From Vulcanimicrobiota bacterium (GTDB lineage Bacteria > Eremiobacterota > Eremiobacteria > Baltobacterales > Baltobacteraceae): 14,218 bases of DNA. The stretch lies in the NCBI GenBank assembly GCA_028287545.1, contig JAQBPL010000395.1:1-14218 (forward strand), in the 5' to 3' direction. Made by a program: the position numbers and the translations under genes. Shown piece after piece: positions 6,388-14,201 of this stretch. Positions within the stretch are counted from its first letter, which is position 1. Every line of letters starts with the position of its first letter. A model generated the notes under the pieces. That model had not been told where the DNA came from. It made no database searches and saw only the letters and a program-made list of their open reading frames with translations.

Positions 6388-8730
6388 TTGAAGGTGCGCG
6401 CGCTGCGCAAAGCCCTCGCCTGCGTTCAGGCGATAGCCGCCGCGATCGCCCTCGTCGTCATCCCGTCCGCGCCTACCGACGGTGCGGCGTATCCGTGCGG
6501 CACGCCCGGCAAAGACGGCAGCCCGTCGCTCGGCGGAACTCCGAACACCTATTGGGCGGGTTCGGGCAGTCCGGGCGCAGGCAGCACCACGATCACGCTC
6601 GGTGCGCGCAACGCCAACGGCTCGGCGGTGCTGGCCAAGACGGGGGACATGCTGCTGCTGGTCCAGACGCAAGGCGCCTCGATCAGCACCACCAACACCG
6701 CGGCGTACGGCAACGGATCGACGGGCTCCGGTTGGACCGGCACGCCCGTCGCCGGCCGCTACGAGTTCGTCGTCGTTCGCAGCGCGCCGGCGCTCGGTGC
6801 GGACACCGGATCGACCATCACGATCGCCTCGGCGGCCGGAGGCGGCCTCGTCAACGCCTACCTCAAAGCCGCCGCCGCGGCGGGGATGGGGCAGGAAACG
6901 TGGCAGATCGTGCGCGTTCCGCAGTATCTCAACTTCACCGCGTCGGGTCCCCTCTACACCGCGAAATGGGACGGTTCGAGCGGCGGCATCGTCTCGCTCG
7001 ACGTCGCGAAGACCCTCACGCTCTCATCGGCGATCAACGCCGACGGCTACGGCTTCCGCGGCGGCGGACAGAACCCGTGGGGAAAGGCAGCGACGACCGT
7101 GGCACCGGCGAGCTGGACCATCAACAAGGGAGCCATCACCGACTACGTCTATCCGATCAACCCGATCACCCAGAGCCTCGCCGGCTTCACGTACACCAGC
7201 GGCGTCTCGTACGACGGCGGGCCGGACGGCTTCAAGGGTGAGGGGATCGCAGGGACCCCGGCCTACACGTACGCCTCCGGCGATGCGGCGACCGTGAAAG
7301 CCGCCAGCTGGGGTTACCCCGGCGGCGACAAGGCGCGCGGCGCCCCCGGCAATGCCGGCGGCGGCGCGACCGACTCCAACGTCAACGGCACGCAAGAGAA
7401 CCCGAACGCGAACACCTGGAATTCGGGCGGCGGCGGGGGCGGCAACGGCGGCGCAGGAGGGCTCGGCGGCAAGAACTGGGACGGAACGCCCGATAACGGG
7501 TCGACGGCGATCGTCTCGAGCGAAGGCCTCGGCGGCGCGGCATGGCCCTCGACCATCACCAGCATCGTGATGGGCGGCGGCGGCGGCGCCGGGTCGAACA
7601 ACGACGCCTCGGCGCAACCCACCAGGACCATCCCCGTCGGAGGCGGCTTGACCTTTGCGCCGACCACGACGACCGCGTCGTCCGGCGCGTCGGGCGGCGG
7701 GATCGTCGTCCTGCGGGTCGGCACGATCGCCGGCGGAACGATCACCGCCAAGGGGATCTCGGCGCCGGACCCAGATTACGACGGCGGCGGCGGCGGCGGT
7801 GCGGGCGGCACCGTCGTGGTGGTGGGCACGGGTTCCGTGACCGCGACCGTCACCGTGTCGGGCGGAAACGGCGCGTGTTCGACCGGCGGCTGCGGAGCGA
7901 ACGCCAGCGCCAACCCGAGTCTGAAGCACGGGACGGGCGGCGGCGGCGGCGGCGGCGCGGTGTTCAACTCCGGGGCCTCGGTCACGGCAACGCTCACCGG
8001 CGGCGCCCCCGGACAAACCGCCTACACCGGCACGCCCGCGAACGACACGTTCGGCGCGCTGAACGGCGCGGTCGGCAAGCAGATCACCGGCGTCTCACCG
8101 GCATCGATTCCCGGCGCGCGCTCGGGCGCCGAGTGCTCGCTGCTGCTCCTCGCGAAGCGCGTGACGACGTTCAACGCCACCCCTCGGTCGACGTTCGTCA
8201 ACGACAGCTTCACCGACCCGAACAGCGGTCAGCTGGTCGACGCGAACACCAATTGGCCGTGGAGCTGCGCGCCGGCGTGGAGCTGCGGCGGCAACCCGCA
8301 AATCCTTGGAACGGTGACCGAGGCGCCTAAACCGGGCGACACGCTGGAATACACGATCTACTTCGTCTCGGCCGGCGGGAACAGCGTTCAGTTCAGCGGC
8401 GGCGGCATCGGTTTGCAAGGCATCTGCGACTACGTGCCGGTCACGACGACGATCGTCGCGGGAGCGTACGGCGCCGGCAAGTCGGTGCAAGTCGTTCTCG
8501 GTTTCACCACTCCCACCCCGACCGCGTACGGTCAGGTCGCATCGGCCGGACAGACCGGCTACTACGCGATCGTGAGCGGCGCGGGGAATCCGGTGGCACT
8601 TCCGACCGCCTGCGGCGCGGTTCCGGTCGGCGCGACCGGCGCTGTGTTCTTCAGCGCTGCAAGCTTGGCCCCATACCCAACCAACGACGCCGGTTTCGGC
8701 AAACTGCGCTTCACGGTAACACAAACCTAG
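6388..8730 (+). CDS. Secreted glycine-rich surface protein with C-terminal DUF11-like domain
   Basis: This 780-aa protein starts at TTG 6388, or possibly GTG 6394; no in-frame ATG is near. A signal peptide covers residues 1-34 (basic KVRALRK, then ACVQAIAAAIALVVIP), with cleavage near TDGAA. About residues 190-580 form a glycine-rich region. Motifs include WDGSSGGIVSLDVAKTLTL at 194, GFRGG, GEGIAGTP, GAPGNAGGG, four poly-Gly tracts, and strand repeats such as GGGIVVLRVGTIAGGTITAKG and GGTVVVVGTGSVTATVTVSG. From family memory, this pattern occurs in large exoproteins of cyanobacteria and myxobacteria and suggests a beta-helix-like fold. After C583, LLLLAKRVTTFN and KPGDTLEYTIYF (648-659) begin a DUF11-like domain of the type seen at the end of cyanobacterial exoproteins. 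There is no sortase or membrane anchor. It probably acts outside the cell as an adhesion or matrix protein, which is inference. Confidence 0.83.
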   Translation: MKVRALRKALACVQAIAAAIALVVIPSAPTDGAAYPCGTPGKDGSPSLGGTPNTYWAGSGSPGAGSTTITLGARNANGSAVLAKTGDMLLLVQTQGASISTTNTAAYGNGSTGSGWTGTPVAGRYEFVVVRSAPALGADTGSTITIASAAGGGLVNAYLKAAAAAGMGQETWQIVRVPQYLNFTASGPLYTAKWDGSSGGIVSLDVAKTLTLSSAINADGYGFRGGGQNPWGKAATTVAPASWTINKGAITDYVYPINPITQSLAGFTYTSGVSYDGGPDGFKGEGIAGTPAYTYASGDAATVKAASWGYPGGDKARGAPGNAGGGATDSNVNGTQENPNANTWNSGGGGGGNGGAGGLGGKNWDGTPDNGSTAIVSSEGLGGAAWPSTITSIVMGGGGGAGSNNDASAQPTRTIPVGGGLTFAPTTTTASSGASGGGIVVLRVGTIAGGTITAKGISAPDPDYDGGGGGGAGGTVVVVGTGSVTATVTVSGGNGACSTGGCGANASANPSLKHGTGGGGGGGAVFNSGASVTATLTGGAPGQTAYTGTPANDTFGALNGAVGKQITGVSPASIPGARSGAECSLLLLAKRVTTFNATPRSTFVNDSFTDPNSGQLVDANTNWPWSCAPAWSCGGNPQILGTVTEAPKPGDTLEYTIYFVSAGGNSVQFSGGGIGLQGICDYVPVTTTIVAGAYGAGKSVQVVLGFTTPTPTAYGQVASAGQTGYYAIVSGAGNPVALPTACGAVPVGATGAVFFSAASLAPYPTNDAGFGKLRFTVTQT
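7426..7956 (+). repeat. Poly-glycine coding tracts (GGC repeats)
   Basis: Four clusters of near-tandem GGC/GGG codons lie inside the glycine-rich exoprotein gene: 7426-7470, 7573-7593, 7783-7809 and 7936-7956. The last is seven consecutive GGC codons. Such trinucleotide runs can expand or contract by slippage, changing glycine number without breaking the frame. Confidence 0.8.
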
Positions 8731-8800
8731 CAGGCTCGAGGCGCACGAATGCGCGCCGCAGACAGGGCGCGGGCGAGGGCCGTCTTGAAGGAAGCCTACG

Positions 8801-9481
8801 ATGATCGACCTTTCGACGCTTCGGCGGATCCCGTTGTTCCGGGATTTCACCGACGAGCAGTTGTCGCAGGTCCTTGCGACCGTAGCGGAACGCCGCTTCC
8901 CCAAGCACCAATTCGTGGTGCGCGAGGGTGAACCGGGCGACACATTCTTCGTCATCGCCTCGGGCTCGGTCGCGGTCTGCCGCATCGCGCCGGACGGGCG
9001 CGAGACGATTCTCTCGATCCTCAAGGAAGGCGACTTCTTCGGCGAGATGTCGATGTTCGACTCATCGCTGCGCTCCGCATCGATCAAGACCCTGACCGAC
9101 GTCGAAGTCGGCGCGGTGCGGCGCGACGACTTCCTCGGCCTGATCGACCGGAACCCGCAGATCGGCAAACTGCTGGTGATCGAACTCTCGGAACGCTTGC
9201 GGGCCGCGAACGCGCTCATCGCGGCGACGACGTCACAAGACATCCGCGCGCGGCTCGCGTCGCTCTTGCTGAACTTGGCGGAGCAATTCGGCGAGTCGGT
9301 CGAGAACGGAACGCGGATCACCCTTCGCCTGACGAACCAAGAGATGGCGAACATGATCGGTACGACGCGCGAGACGGTCAACCGCACGCTGAACCGGTTC
9401 TGGGACGATCGCCTGGTCGACATGCGCACGGCGCACGTCATCGTCACCGAACCCGACAAGCTCCGCTCGCTCATTCCCTAG
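8801..9481 (+). CDS. Crp/Fnr family transcriptional regulator with cyclic-nucleotide-binding domain
   Basis: This 226-aa protein, of normal length for the family, is a cytoplasmic DNA-binding regulator. Residues ~10-120 form the cNMP-binding beta-roll. GEPGDTFFVIASGSV is at 43-57. The phosphate-binding cassette FGEMSMFDSSLRSAS spans 80-94, with G81, E82, R91 and S92 at the positions that bind ribose and phosphate in Crp, so cyclic-nucleotide binding is plausible. A long dimer helix follows (~118-142). The winged helix-turn-helix is at ~178-200 (LTNQEMANMIGTTRETVNRT), a well-conserved Crp-type recognition segment. The N-terminus has no cysteine cluster, so an Fnr-type iron-sulfur sensor is unlikely. 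The start is firm: AAGGAAG at 8788-8794 sits 6 bases before the ATG. It lies 40 bp before a diguanylate cyclase gene, probably on the same transcript. The effector (cAMP, c-di-GMP or other) cannot be told from sequence. Confidence 0.94.
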   Translation: MIDLSTLRRIPLFRDFTDEQLSQVLATVAERRFPKHQFVVREGEPGDTFFVIASGSVAVCRIAPDGRETILSILKEGDFFGEMSMFDSSLRSASIKTLTDVEVGAVRRDDFLGLIDRNPQIGKLLVIELSERLRAANALIAATTSQDIRARLASLLLNLAEQFGESVENGTRITLRLTNQEMANMIGTTRETVNRTLNRFWDDRLVDMRTAHVIVTEPDKLRSLIP

Positions 9482-9521
9482 AGGCAACTGCGCCCGGCAC
9501 GCGCGGGGCACTCGCGCGGGC

Positions 9522-10727
9522 ATGGCCCCGGCGCCGGCGCTCGAATACGCGATCGTCGCGGGCGCGCTGGCATTCGGCTCCGCGGCGACGATCATCGCAC
9601 TGCGGGCGCGGGCGGCCGTGCGCGCCTGCCGCCTCGCGTTGCGCTTGGCTCGCGAGCGTGAGGAAACGTTCATCGACTCCTCGCGCCGTCTCGCCGACGC
9701 GGCACGCACCGGCGTCGATGCGATCCGCGACGAGATCGTGCGCGCGGCGCGCACGATCGCACCGAACATCGACGGGTTTCTGCTGTATGAGGAGTGCGAC
9801 GGCTCTCTGACCTGCACGTTCGCGGCGGGAGAAAGGGTCGCGTACTTTCCGGGTTCGCGCACGGCGCTCGACGAGCCGGGATCGCTGCCGGCGCGCGCGA
9901 TCGCGCTCGGACATCGCGTGACGCTCGGCGAGGGCGGGGTGCGTCCGGTGCATCCGGGCGACGTCGCCGCGCTCGCCGTACCGCTCGCGCTGGAAGCCGG
10001 ACGAACCGCGGTGCTCGTGATGGCGGCGCGCGCACCGCTCGATCGGCAGAGCGTCGACCGGCTGGTCACCGTCGTCGATCACGCTTCCCCGGCGTACCTC
10101 CTCGCCCGCGAGCGCGAAGACGATCGCCGCCGCGCCGAATACGACGGGCTCACCGGTCTGCTGACGCCGCGCGCATTTCGGCAACGGTTGAGCTTGCTCG
10201 TCGAGCGAGCACGGTTCGCACCGCTGGCGCGCCTGGCGCTGGTCTTCGTCGACACCGACCGCTTCAAGGAGTGGAACGACGCGTACGGCCACGCGTGCGG
10301 CGATGCGCTGCTGCGCGAGATCGCCGGCGTGCTGCGTTCGATCGCCGCGGCAGACCGGGATCTGGTGGCCCGCAACGGCGGCGACGAGTTCTGCATCGTC
10401 TTCACCGAGACCGACAAAGCGACGGCGATCGAGCGCGCCGACCTGCTGCGCCGCCGCATCGCCGCGATCGACTGCTCGGCCCTGCGCCCGGACGGTGCGC
10501 GCGGCGAGGTGCGCATCACGGCGTCGCTCGGCGTGGCAGCGCTGGCGGCGGACGCCGCCGGTGCGAGCGAGCTGCTCGAGTGCGCGGACGCCGCGATGTA
10601 CCATACCAAGCAGACCGGCCGCGACGGCGTCTCCTACGTCTTGCCGGCCGGCGGCTTCAGCCGCCTCGCCGCGGATCGGGAAGAGGAGGCGGTGCGGCCG
10701 GGGCGGTGCGTCGAAGGACGCGCATGA
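9522..10727 (+). CDS. Membrane-anchored GAF-GGDEF diguanylate cyclase
   Basis: This 401-aa protein should make cyclic di-GMP from two GTP. Residues 7-28 are one hydrophobic helix (ALEYAIVAGALAFGSAATII), followed by a charged helical stretch to ~70 that may be a coiled-coil linker. Residues ~75-195 look like a GAF sensor domain, assigned by pattern only. The GGDEF domain begins at DGLTGLLTPRAF (~208). It has metal-binding FVDTDRF at D244/D246, the substrate segment EWNDAYGHACGD, and an intact active site NGGDEF at 285-290. The product-inhibition I-site (RxxD, five residues before GGDEF) is absent: the positions read A277-D278-R279-D280. The enzyme may therefore lack standard feedback inhibition. 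The ATG at 9522 has a poor ribosome site and follows the Crp-like gene by 40 bp. The TGA overlaps an ATG (ATGATGA, 10724-10730) that is out of frame with priA. Confidence 0.93.
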   Translation: MAPAPALEYAIVAGALAFGSAATIIALRARAAVRACRLALRLAREREETFIDSSRRLADAARTGVDAIRDEIVRAARTIAPNIDGFLLYEECDGSLTCTFAAGERVAYFPGSRTALDEPGSLPARAIALGHRVTLGEGGVRPVHPGDVAALAVPLALEAGRTAVLVMAARAPLDRQSVDRLVTVVDHASPAYLLAREREDDRRRAEYDGLTGLLTPRAFRQRLSLLVERARFAPLARLALVFVDTDRFKEWNDAYGHACGDALLREIAGVLRSIAAADRDLVARNGGDEFCIVFTETDKATAIERADLLRRRIAAIDCSALRPDGARGEVRITASLGVAALAADAAGASELLECADAAMYHTKQTGRDGVSYVLPAGGFSRLAADREEEAVRPGRCVEGRA

Positions 10728-10752
10728 TGATCCCTTCGGGTATCGCGCCGCG

Positions 10753-13140
10753 CTGAACGCGCGGCGCGTCGACGTCCTTCCGCATCTGAAGACCGCGCGC
10801 TTTGACCGCGCGCTGTCGTATCGCGTGCCGGAGGAAATGACGCTGCAGGTCGGCGACGTCGTGCGCGTGCCGCTCGGGCCGCGCGCCGTGTTCGCCTATG
10901 TGCTCACCGAACCGTACGCGAACGGCGACGACGCGAAGCTGCGCGACGTCGCGGCGCGAATCGACGGCCCGCGTGCCTTCGATGCGACCGGGCTCGCGCT
11001 GGCGCGCTGGATCGCCGATCAGTACCTGTGCTCGCTGCGCGAGGCGCTGGGCGCGATCGTGCTCGCCGCCGCGATTCCGCGCGCCGTCGAACGCCTGGTC
11101 CCGCTCGGCGATGCGCCGGATCCGGCGCGCTTCAAAGCCGTGCCGGAGCGGCTGATCCGGTTGCTGTGGTCGGAGTTTCGCGACGGCGTCACGCCGGACG
11201 TCCTGCTCCGTCATCCCGACGCGCGGCGCGCCGGCGACCGTCAGACGCTGACGCGCGCGATCGACGCGCTGCTGCGGGCGCGGGCGCTGGAACGCCGCCG
11301 CGTCCTGGCGGACGCCCGCGTCGGCGCGGCGACGGTCCGGATGCTCCGCCGCGGCGAAGCGCCGATCCGGGGGAAGAAGGCCGAAGCGCTGATCGCGCAC
11401 GTCGCGGCGCTGGTCGAGGTCCGCCGCAGCGACGCGGTGCTGGCCGGCTTCTCCGACGCGGTGATCCGGCGCGCGCTGCAGGCAGGCGCACTGGTCGAGG
11501 AGCTGCGCGAGGTGCGGCGCGAGCGCACCGCGCGCGTCGCGCTGCCGCCGTATCCGCCGACCGACGAGCAGCGCGAGGCGATCGCGGTGCTGGCCGGCCT
11601 GATCGATGCGCGCGCGTACGCGCAGCTGCTGGTGCACGGCGTGACCGGCAGCGGCAAGACGTTCGTGTACCTGCACGCCATCGCGCGCGTTCTGGCGCGC
11701 GGCGGACGCGCGATCGTGCTCGTCCCCGAGATCGCGCTGACGCCGCAAACGGCCGCACGTTTCGAAGCGGCGTTCGGCGACCGCGTCGCGGTGCTGCACT
11801 CGGCGCTCTCCGAGCGCGAACGGTTCGATGCGTGGCAGGCGGCGGCGCGCGGCGAGATCGACGTCGTCGTCGGCGCGCGCAGCGCGGTGTTCGCGCCACT
11901 TGACGACGTGCGGCTCATCGTCGTTGACGAAGCGCACGAGACGTCGTACCGGCAGGACTCCGTCCCGCGTTACGACGCGGTGGCGGTCGCGCGCGAGCGG
12001 ATGCGCGCCGGCGGCGGCGTCGTCGTGCTCGGCAGCGCGACACCTGCGCTCGACGATTACGCGCGCGCGAAGGCGGGTCGCTTCCCGGCGGTGCGGCTGC
12101 TGGCGCGGGCAACCGCACAGGCGCTGCCCGCGGTACGCATCGTCGACATGGGAGCCGAGTTCGCCTCGGGGAACCGCCGCGTCTTTTCGACCGCGCTGAC
12201 CGACGCGATCGCGCAGCGCATCGCGCGCGGCGAGAAGACGGTGTTGTTCATCAATCGTCGCGGCAGCGGGCGTTTCGTGCTTTGCCGCGCGTGCGGCAAC
12301 GTCCCCGAATGTCCGCGCTGTTCGACCTCGCTGACCGTTCATCGCAGCGAAGCCCTGCTGCGCTGCCATTGGTGCGACTATCAGACCGGGCTGCCCGAGA
12401 TCTGCGCGGCCTGTGGCGTAGGTCCCGTTCGCGAGTTCGGCGCGGGGACGCAGCGTGTCGCCGACGAGGCGGCGCGCCTCTTCCCGGAAGCCTCGATCGT
12501 GCGAATGGACTCCGACACGACGACGCGCCTCGGCGATCACGCGCGGCTGCTCGAGCGGTTCGCCGACGACGGCGACATCCTCGTCGGCACGCAGATGGTC
12601 GCCAAGGGCCTAGACTTTCCGACGGTCACGCTGGTCGGGGCGGTCGCCGCCGACCTCGATCTGCACGTCGCCGACTATCGCGCGGCCGAACGGACCTTCG
12701 CCCTCTTGATGCAGGTGTGCGGGCGGAGCGGCCGCGCGCGGCCCGGCGAAGCGATCGTTCAGACCTACGCGCCGGAGCATGCGGCGATCGCCTTCGCCGC
12801 CCGCCACGACTACGACGGGTTCGCCGCGGAAGAGCTCCGCGACCGGCGCGCCTTGGGCTGGCCGCCGTTCTCGCGCGTCGCCCTGCTCGGCGCGATCGGG
12901 CGCTCGCGCCGGGCCGTGGAAGAGGCGATCGGGGCCTGGGGCGCGGCGCTGCGCGGCGATCCCCGGTTCGACGTCCTCGGCCCGGCGCCGTACCCCGTGG
13001 CGCGGGTCAACGACGAGTGGCGCTACCGGGTCGCGGTTCGCACGAAGCAGCTTGAAGCACTGCGTGAGGCGATCCGGGCCCGGGTGATCCCGCTCGCCGA
13101 GGGGACGGCCGGCGTGCGGCTGACGGTGACTCTGGACTGA
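10753..13140 (+). CDS. priA: Primosomal protein N' (replication restart helicase PriA)
   Basis: PriA recognises stalled or recombined replication forks and reloads the replisome as a 3'-5' helicase. The N-terminal DNA-binding domain begins at VDVLPHLKTARFDRALSYRV. The helicase core has Walker A GVTGSGKT (11638-11661), DEAH (11926-11937), a GSATPALD motif, and the C-terminal GTQMVAKGLDFP and QVCGRSGRA motifs. Between the lobes is the PriA zinc-binding insert, with four CxxC pairs (CRAC, CPRC, CHWC, CAAC) at 12283-12414. All signature residues look intact. The odd point is the start. The homologous part begins near 10753-10765, yet the frame has no ATG, GTG or TTG there. The coordinate given is an in-frame CTG. 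The ATG pair at 10724/10727 is in another frame and stops after ten codons at 10756. The first in-frame ATG is 10837, which would remove conserved N-terminal residues. Either a one-base error or a rare start is likely. Confidence 0.94.
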   Translation: MNARRVDVLPHLKTARFDRALSYRVPEEMTLQVGDVVRVPLGPRAVFAYVLTEPYANGDDAKLRDVAARIDGPRAFDATGLALARWIADQYLCSLREALGAIVLAAAIPRAVERLVPLGDAPDPARFKAVPERLIRLLWSEFRDGVTPDVLLRHPDARRAGDRQTLTRAIDALLRARALERRRVLADARVGAATVRMLRRGEAPIRGKKAEALIAHVAALVEVRRSDAVLAGFSDAVIRRALQAGALVEELREVRRERTARVALPPYPPTDEQREAIAVLAGLIDARAYAQLLVHGVTGSGKTFVYLHAIARVLARGGRAIVLVPEIALTPQTAARFEAAFGDRVAVLHSALSERERFDAWQAAARGEIDVVVGARSAVFAPLDDVRLIVVDEAHETSYRQDSVPRYDAVAVARERMRAGGGVVVLGSATPALDDYARAKAGRFPAVRLLARATAQALPAVRIVDMGAEFASGNRRVFSTALTDAIAQRIARGEKTVLFINRRGSGRFVLCRACGNVPECPRCSTSLTVHRSEALLRCHWCDYQTGLPEICAACGVGPVREFGAGTQRVADEAARLFPEASIVRMDSDTTTRLGDHARLLERFADDGDILVGTQMVAKGLDFPTVTLVGAVAADLDLHVADYRAAERTFALLMQVCGRSGRARPGEAIVQTYAPEHAAIAFAARHDYDGFAAEELRDRRALGWPPFSRVALLGAIGRSRRAVEEAIGAWGAALRGDPRFDVLGPAPYPVARVNDEWRYRVAVRTKQLEALREAIRARVIPLAEGTAGVRLTVTLD

Positions 13141-13224
13141 CGCTGCGCGGTTGGTGAAGTCTTCGTCAAGTTGCTGGCATGGCGACGGAAGCCGTGGCAC
13201 ACTTGCCCTGGTAGCTCACACCAC

Positions 13225-13230
13225 GGAGGG
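13225..13230 (+). promoter_or_regulatory. Strong Shine-Dalgarno for the lipoprotein gene, fixes a TTG start
   Basis: GGAGGG at 13225-13230 lies six bases before TTG 13237. It is one of the best ribosome sites in the window and selects the TTG over the upstream in-frame ATG-like options. The start it selects puts a lipoprotein signal at the exact N-terminus. Confidence 0.75.
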
Positions 13231-13236
13231 CGGCTT

Positions 13237-13893
13237 TTGCGATTTCTAGGATTTGTTGCTGCCTGGACGGCTGTTGTCCTGACGGCTTGTTCGAGCGGGG
13301 GCTCGACGGGAGGCGTCCCGACCGGCCAACAGGGTCTGGCGAGCGCGCTGCGCTCGACGACGATTTCCTCGGTGGGCCGCAGCACGAGCGAACACGCCGA
13401 CTGCGAGAGCGAGACCGGCAGCCGCCACGAGCACTCCGCCACGCGCTCGGGGCTCGACCATGACGGCCAGGACGACGGCGGCGAGAAGCACCAGGACAAG
13501 AGCTCGTGCTGCCCGGCGGGTACCGGCACAGGCGACGGCTCGGGCGGCCGCACCAGCACGCGCGACCGGGCTCGCCAGAGCGATGACGACGGCCCGGCGG
13601 CATGTTCTCCCAGCACGCCCCCAGCGCTGACCGTCTCGCCAACCGCGCTGGCGATCGACTGCACTGCCACCCAATTCGCTACGATCACGGTTGCCGGTAC
13701 ACCACCAGGGCTGACCGCGACGTCCGCAGATCCGCAGCAGGCGATCGTCGGCGCGCCGGCGGTCGTGAACGGCAACACGACGTTCGTGGTCACCGGCGAG
13801 GGGACGCTGCCGACGACGATCGCCCTGACCGATACGGCAGGCGCCACGGCCACGGTGCCGGTCACCCTCCAGAACTGCCCCTGGCGACGCTGA
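13237..13893 (+). CDS. Putative lipoprotein with charged low-complexity linker and Ig-like domain
   Basis: The predicted product has 218 aa. Starting at TTG 13237, the N-terminus reads MRFLGFVAAWTAVVLTAC: one arginine, a hydrophobic core, and a lipobox LTAC with C18 as the lipidated cysteine, then SSGGSTGG. It should be a surface or periplasm-facing lipoprotein. Residues ~45-125 are low-complexity and polar, rich in His, Asp, Glu, Ser and Gly (SEHADCESETGSRHEHS, then LDHDGQDDGGEKHQDK, then SCC). They have no predicted fold and may be a flexible, possibly metal-binding, spacer. From about residue 127 (PPALTVSPTALAIDCTATQF) to the end is a strand-rich Ig-like domain. Cys at DCTA and at QNC near the C-terminus could form a disulfide. 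It follows priA after 96 bp with no clear terminator, and is convergent with rpsT. Function is unknown. Confidence 0.78.
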   Translation: MRFLGFVAAWTAVVLTACSSGGSTGGVPTGQQGLASALRSTTISSVGRSTSEHADCESETGSRHEHSATRSGLDHDGQDDGGEKHQDKSSCCPAGTGTGDGSGGRTSTRDRARQSDDDGPAACSPSTPPALTVSPTALAIDCTATQFATITVAGTPPGLTATSADPQQAIVGAPAVVNGNTTFVVTGEGTLPTTIALTDTAGATATVPVTLQNCPWRR

Positions 13894-13904
13894 CCCGGCC
13901 TCGC

Positions 13905-13942
13905 AAAAAAGAAGAAGGCCGCCCCGAACGGGGGCGGCCTTC
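13905..13942 (-). terminator. Rho-independent terminator of rpsT
   Basis: The arms GAAGGCCGCCCC (13914-13925) and GGGGCGGCCTTC (13931-13942) form a 12-bp perfect stem with a five-base loop. On the minus strand the stem is followed by TTCTTTTTTGCG, the U-run expected for termination of rpsT. On the plus strand it is followed only by TGATTTCC, so it may also end the lipoprotein transcript, but less efficiently. Confidence 0.88.
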
Positions 13943-13964
13943 TGATTTCCGGCGGGCTGCCTGC

Positions 13965-14201
13965 TTACTTCGCGAGCGCCTTCGCGAGGCGCGATTTCTT
14001 GCGGGCGGCCTTGTTGGGATGGATGATCCCCTTGGCTGCGGCCTTGTCGAACTGCGCCTCGACGGAAGACGTAACGGTCGCGTTCTTCGCAGACTTCGCC
14101 TTCTTGAAGAGGGTCTTCAGGCGGGTCTTCGTGTCGAGGTTCCGCTGGGTGCGCTTTTCGCTCTGGCGCACCCATTTGACGGCGGCTTTGATGTTGGGCA
14201 C
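13965..14201 (-). CDS. rpsT: 30S ribosomal protein S20
   Basis: This 78-aa basic protein is the ribosomal protein S20, which binds 16S rRNA in the small subunit. The N-terminus MPNIKAAVKWVRQSEKRTQRN is typical S20. The C-terminal half (SVEAQFDKAAAKGIIHPNKA, then ARKKSRLAKALAK) contains the family KGIIHPNKAARKKSRL motif. Length is slightly below the common 85-90 aa. The start codon is GTG at 14201. The visible 17-base leader (ATTCTACCCCTC before the GTG) has no Shine-Dalgarno match. Non-ATG starts are known for rpsT in other bacteria, where S20 represses its own translation, so a deliberately weak start is plausible here. The gene is monocistronic in view and ends at its own terminator. The promoter lies outside the window. 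Confidence 0.96.
   Translation of the reverse strand: MPNIKAAVKWVRQSEKRTQRNLDTKTRLKTLFKKAKSAKNATVTSSVEAQFDKAAAKGIIHPNKAARKKSRLAKALAK

Noticed and set aside
8734..8760. Weak GGCGC/GCGCC inverted repeat after the glycine-rich gene as a terminator
   Set aside because: The stem is short and imperfect, with no T-run.
10724..10756. Ten-codon frame ATGATG...TGA between the cyclase and priA as a leader peptide
   Set aside because: Too short to support as a gene, with no attenuator structure seen. It is better explained as a displaced priA start.
10657..12540. 627-aa minus-strand open frame opposite priA
   Set aside because: It lies opposite unambiguous PriA motifs and has Arg/Ala/Gln-rich composition without a recognisable domain.
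13246..14175. 309-aa minus-strand frame across the lipoprotein and rpsT
   Set aside because: It overlaps rpsT in the wrong frame, crosses the terminator hairpin and has no domain.
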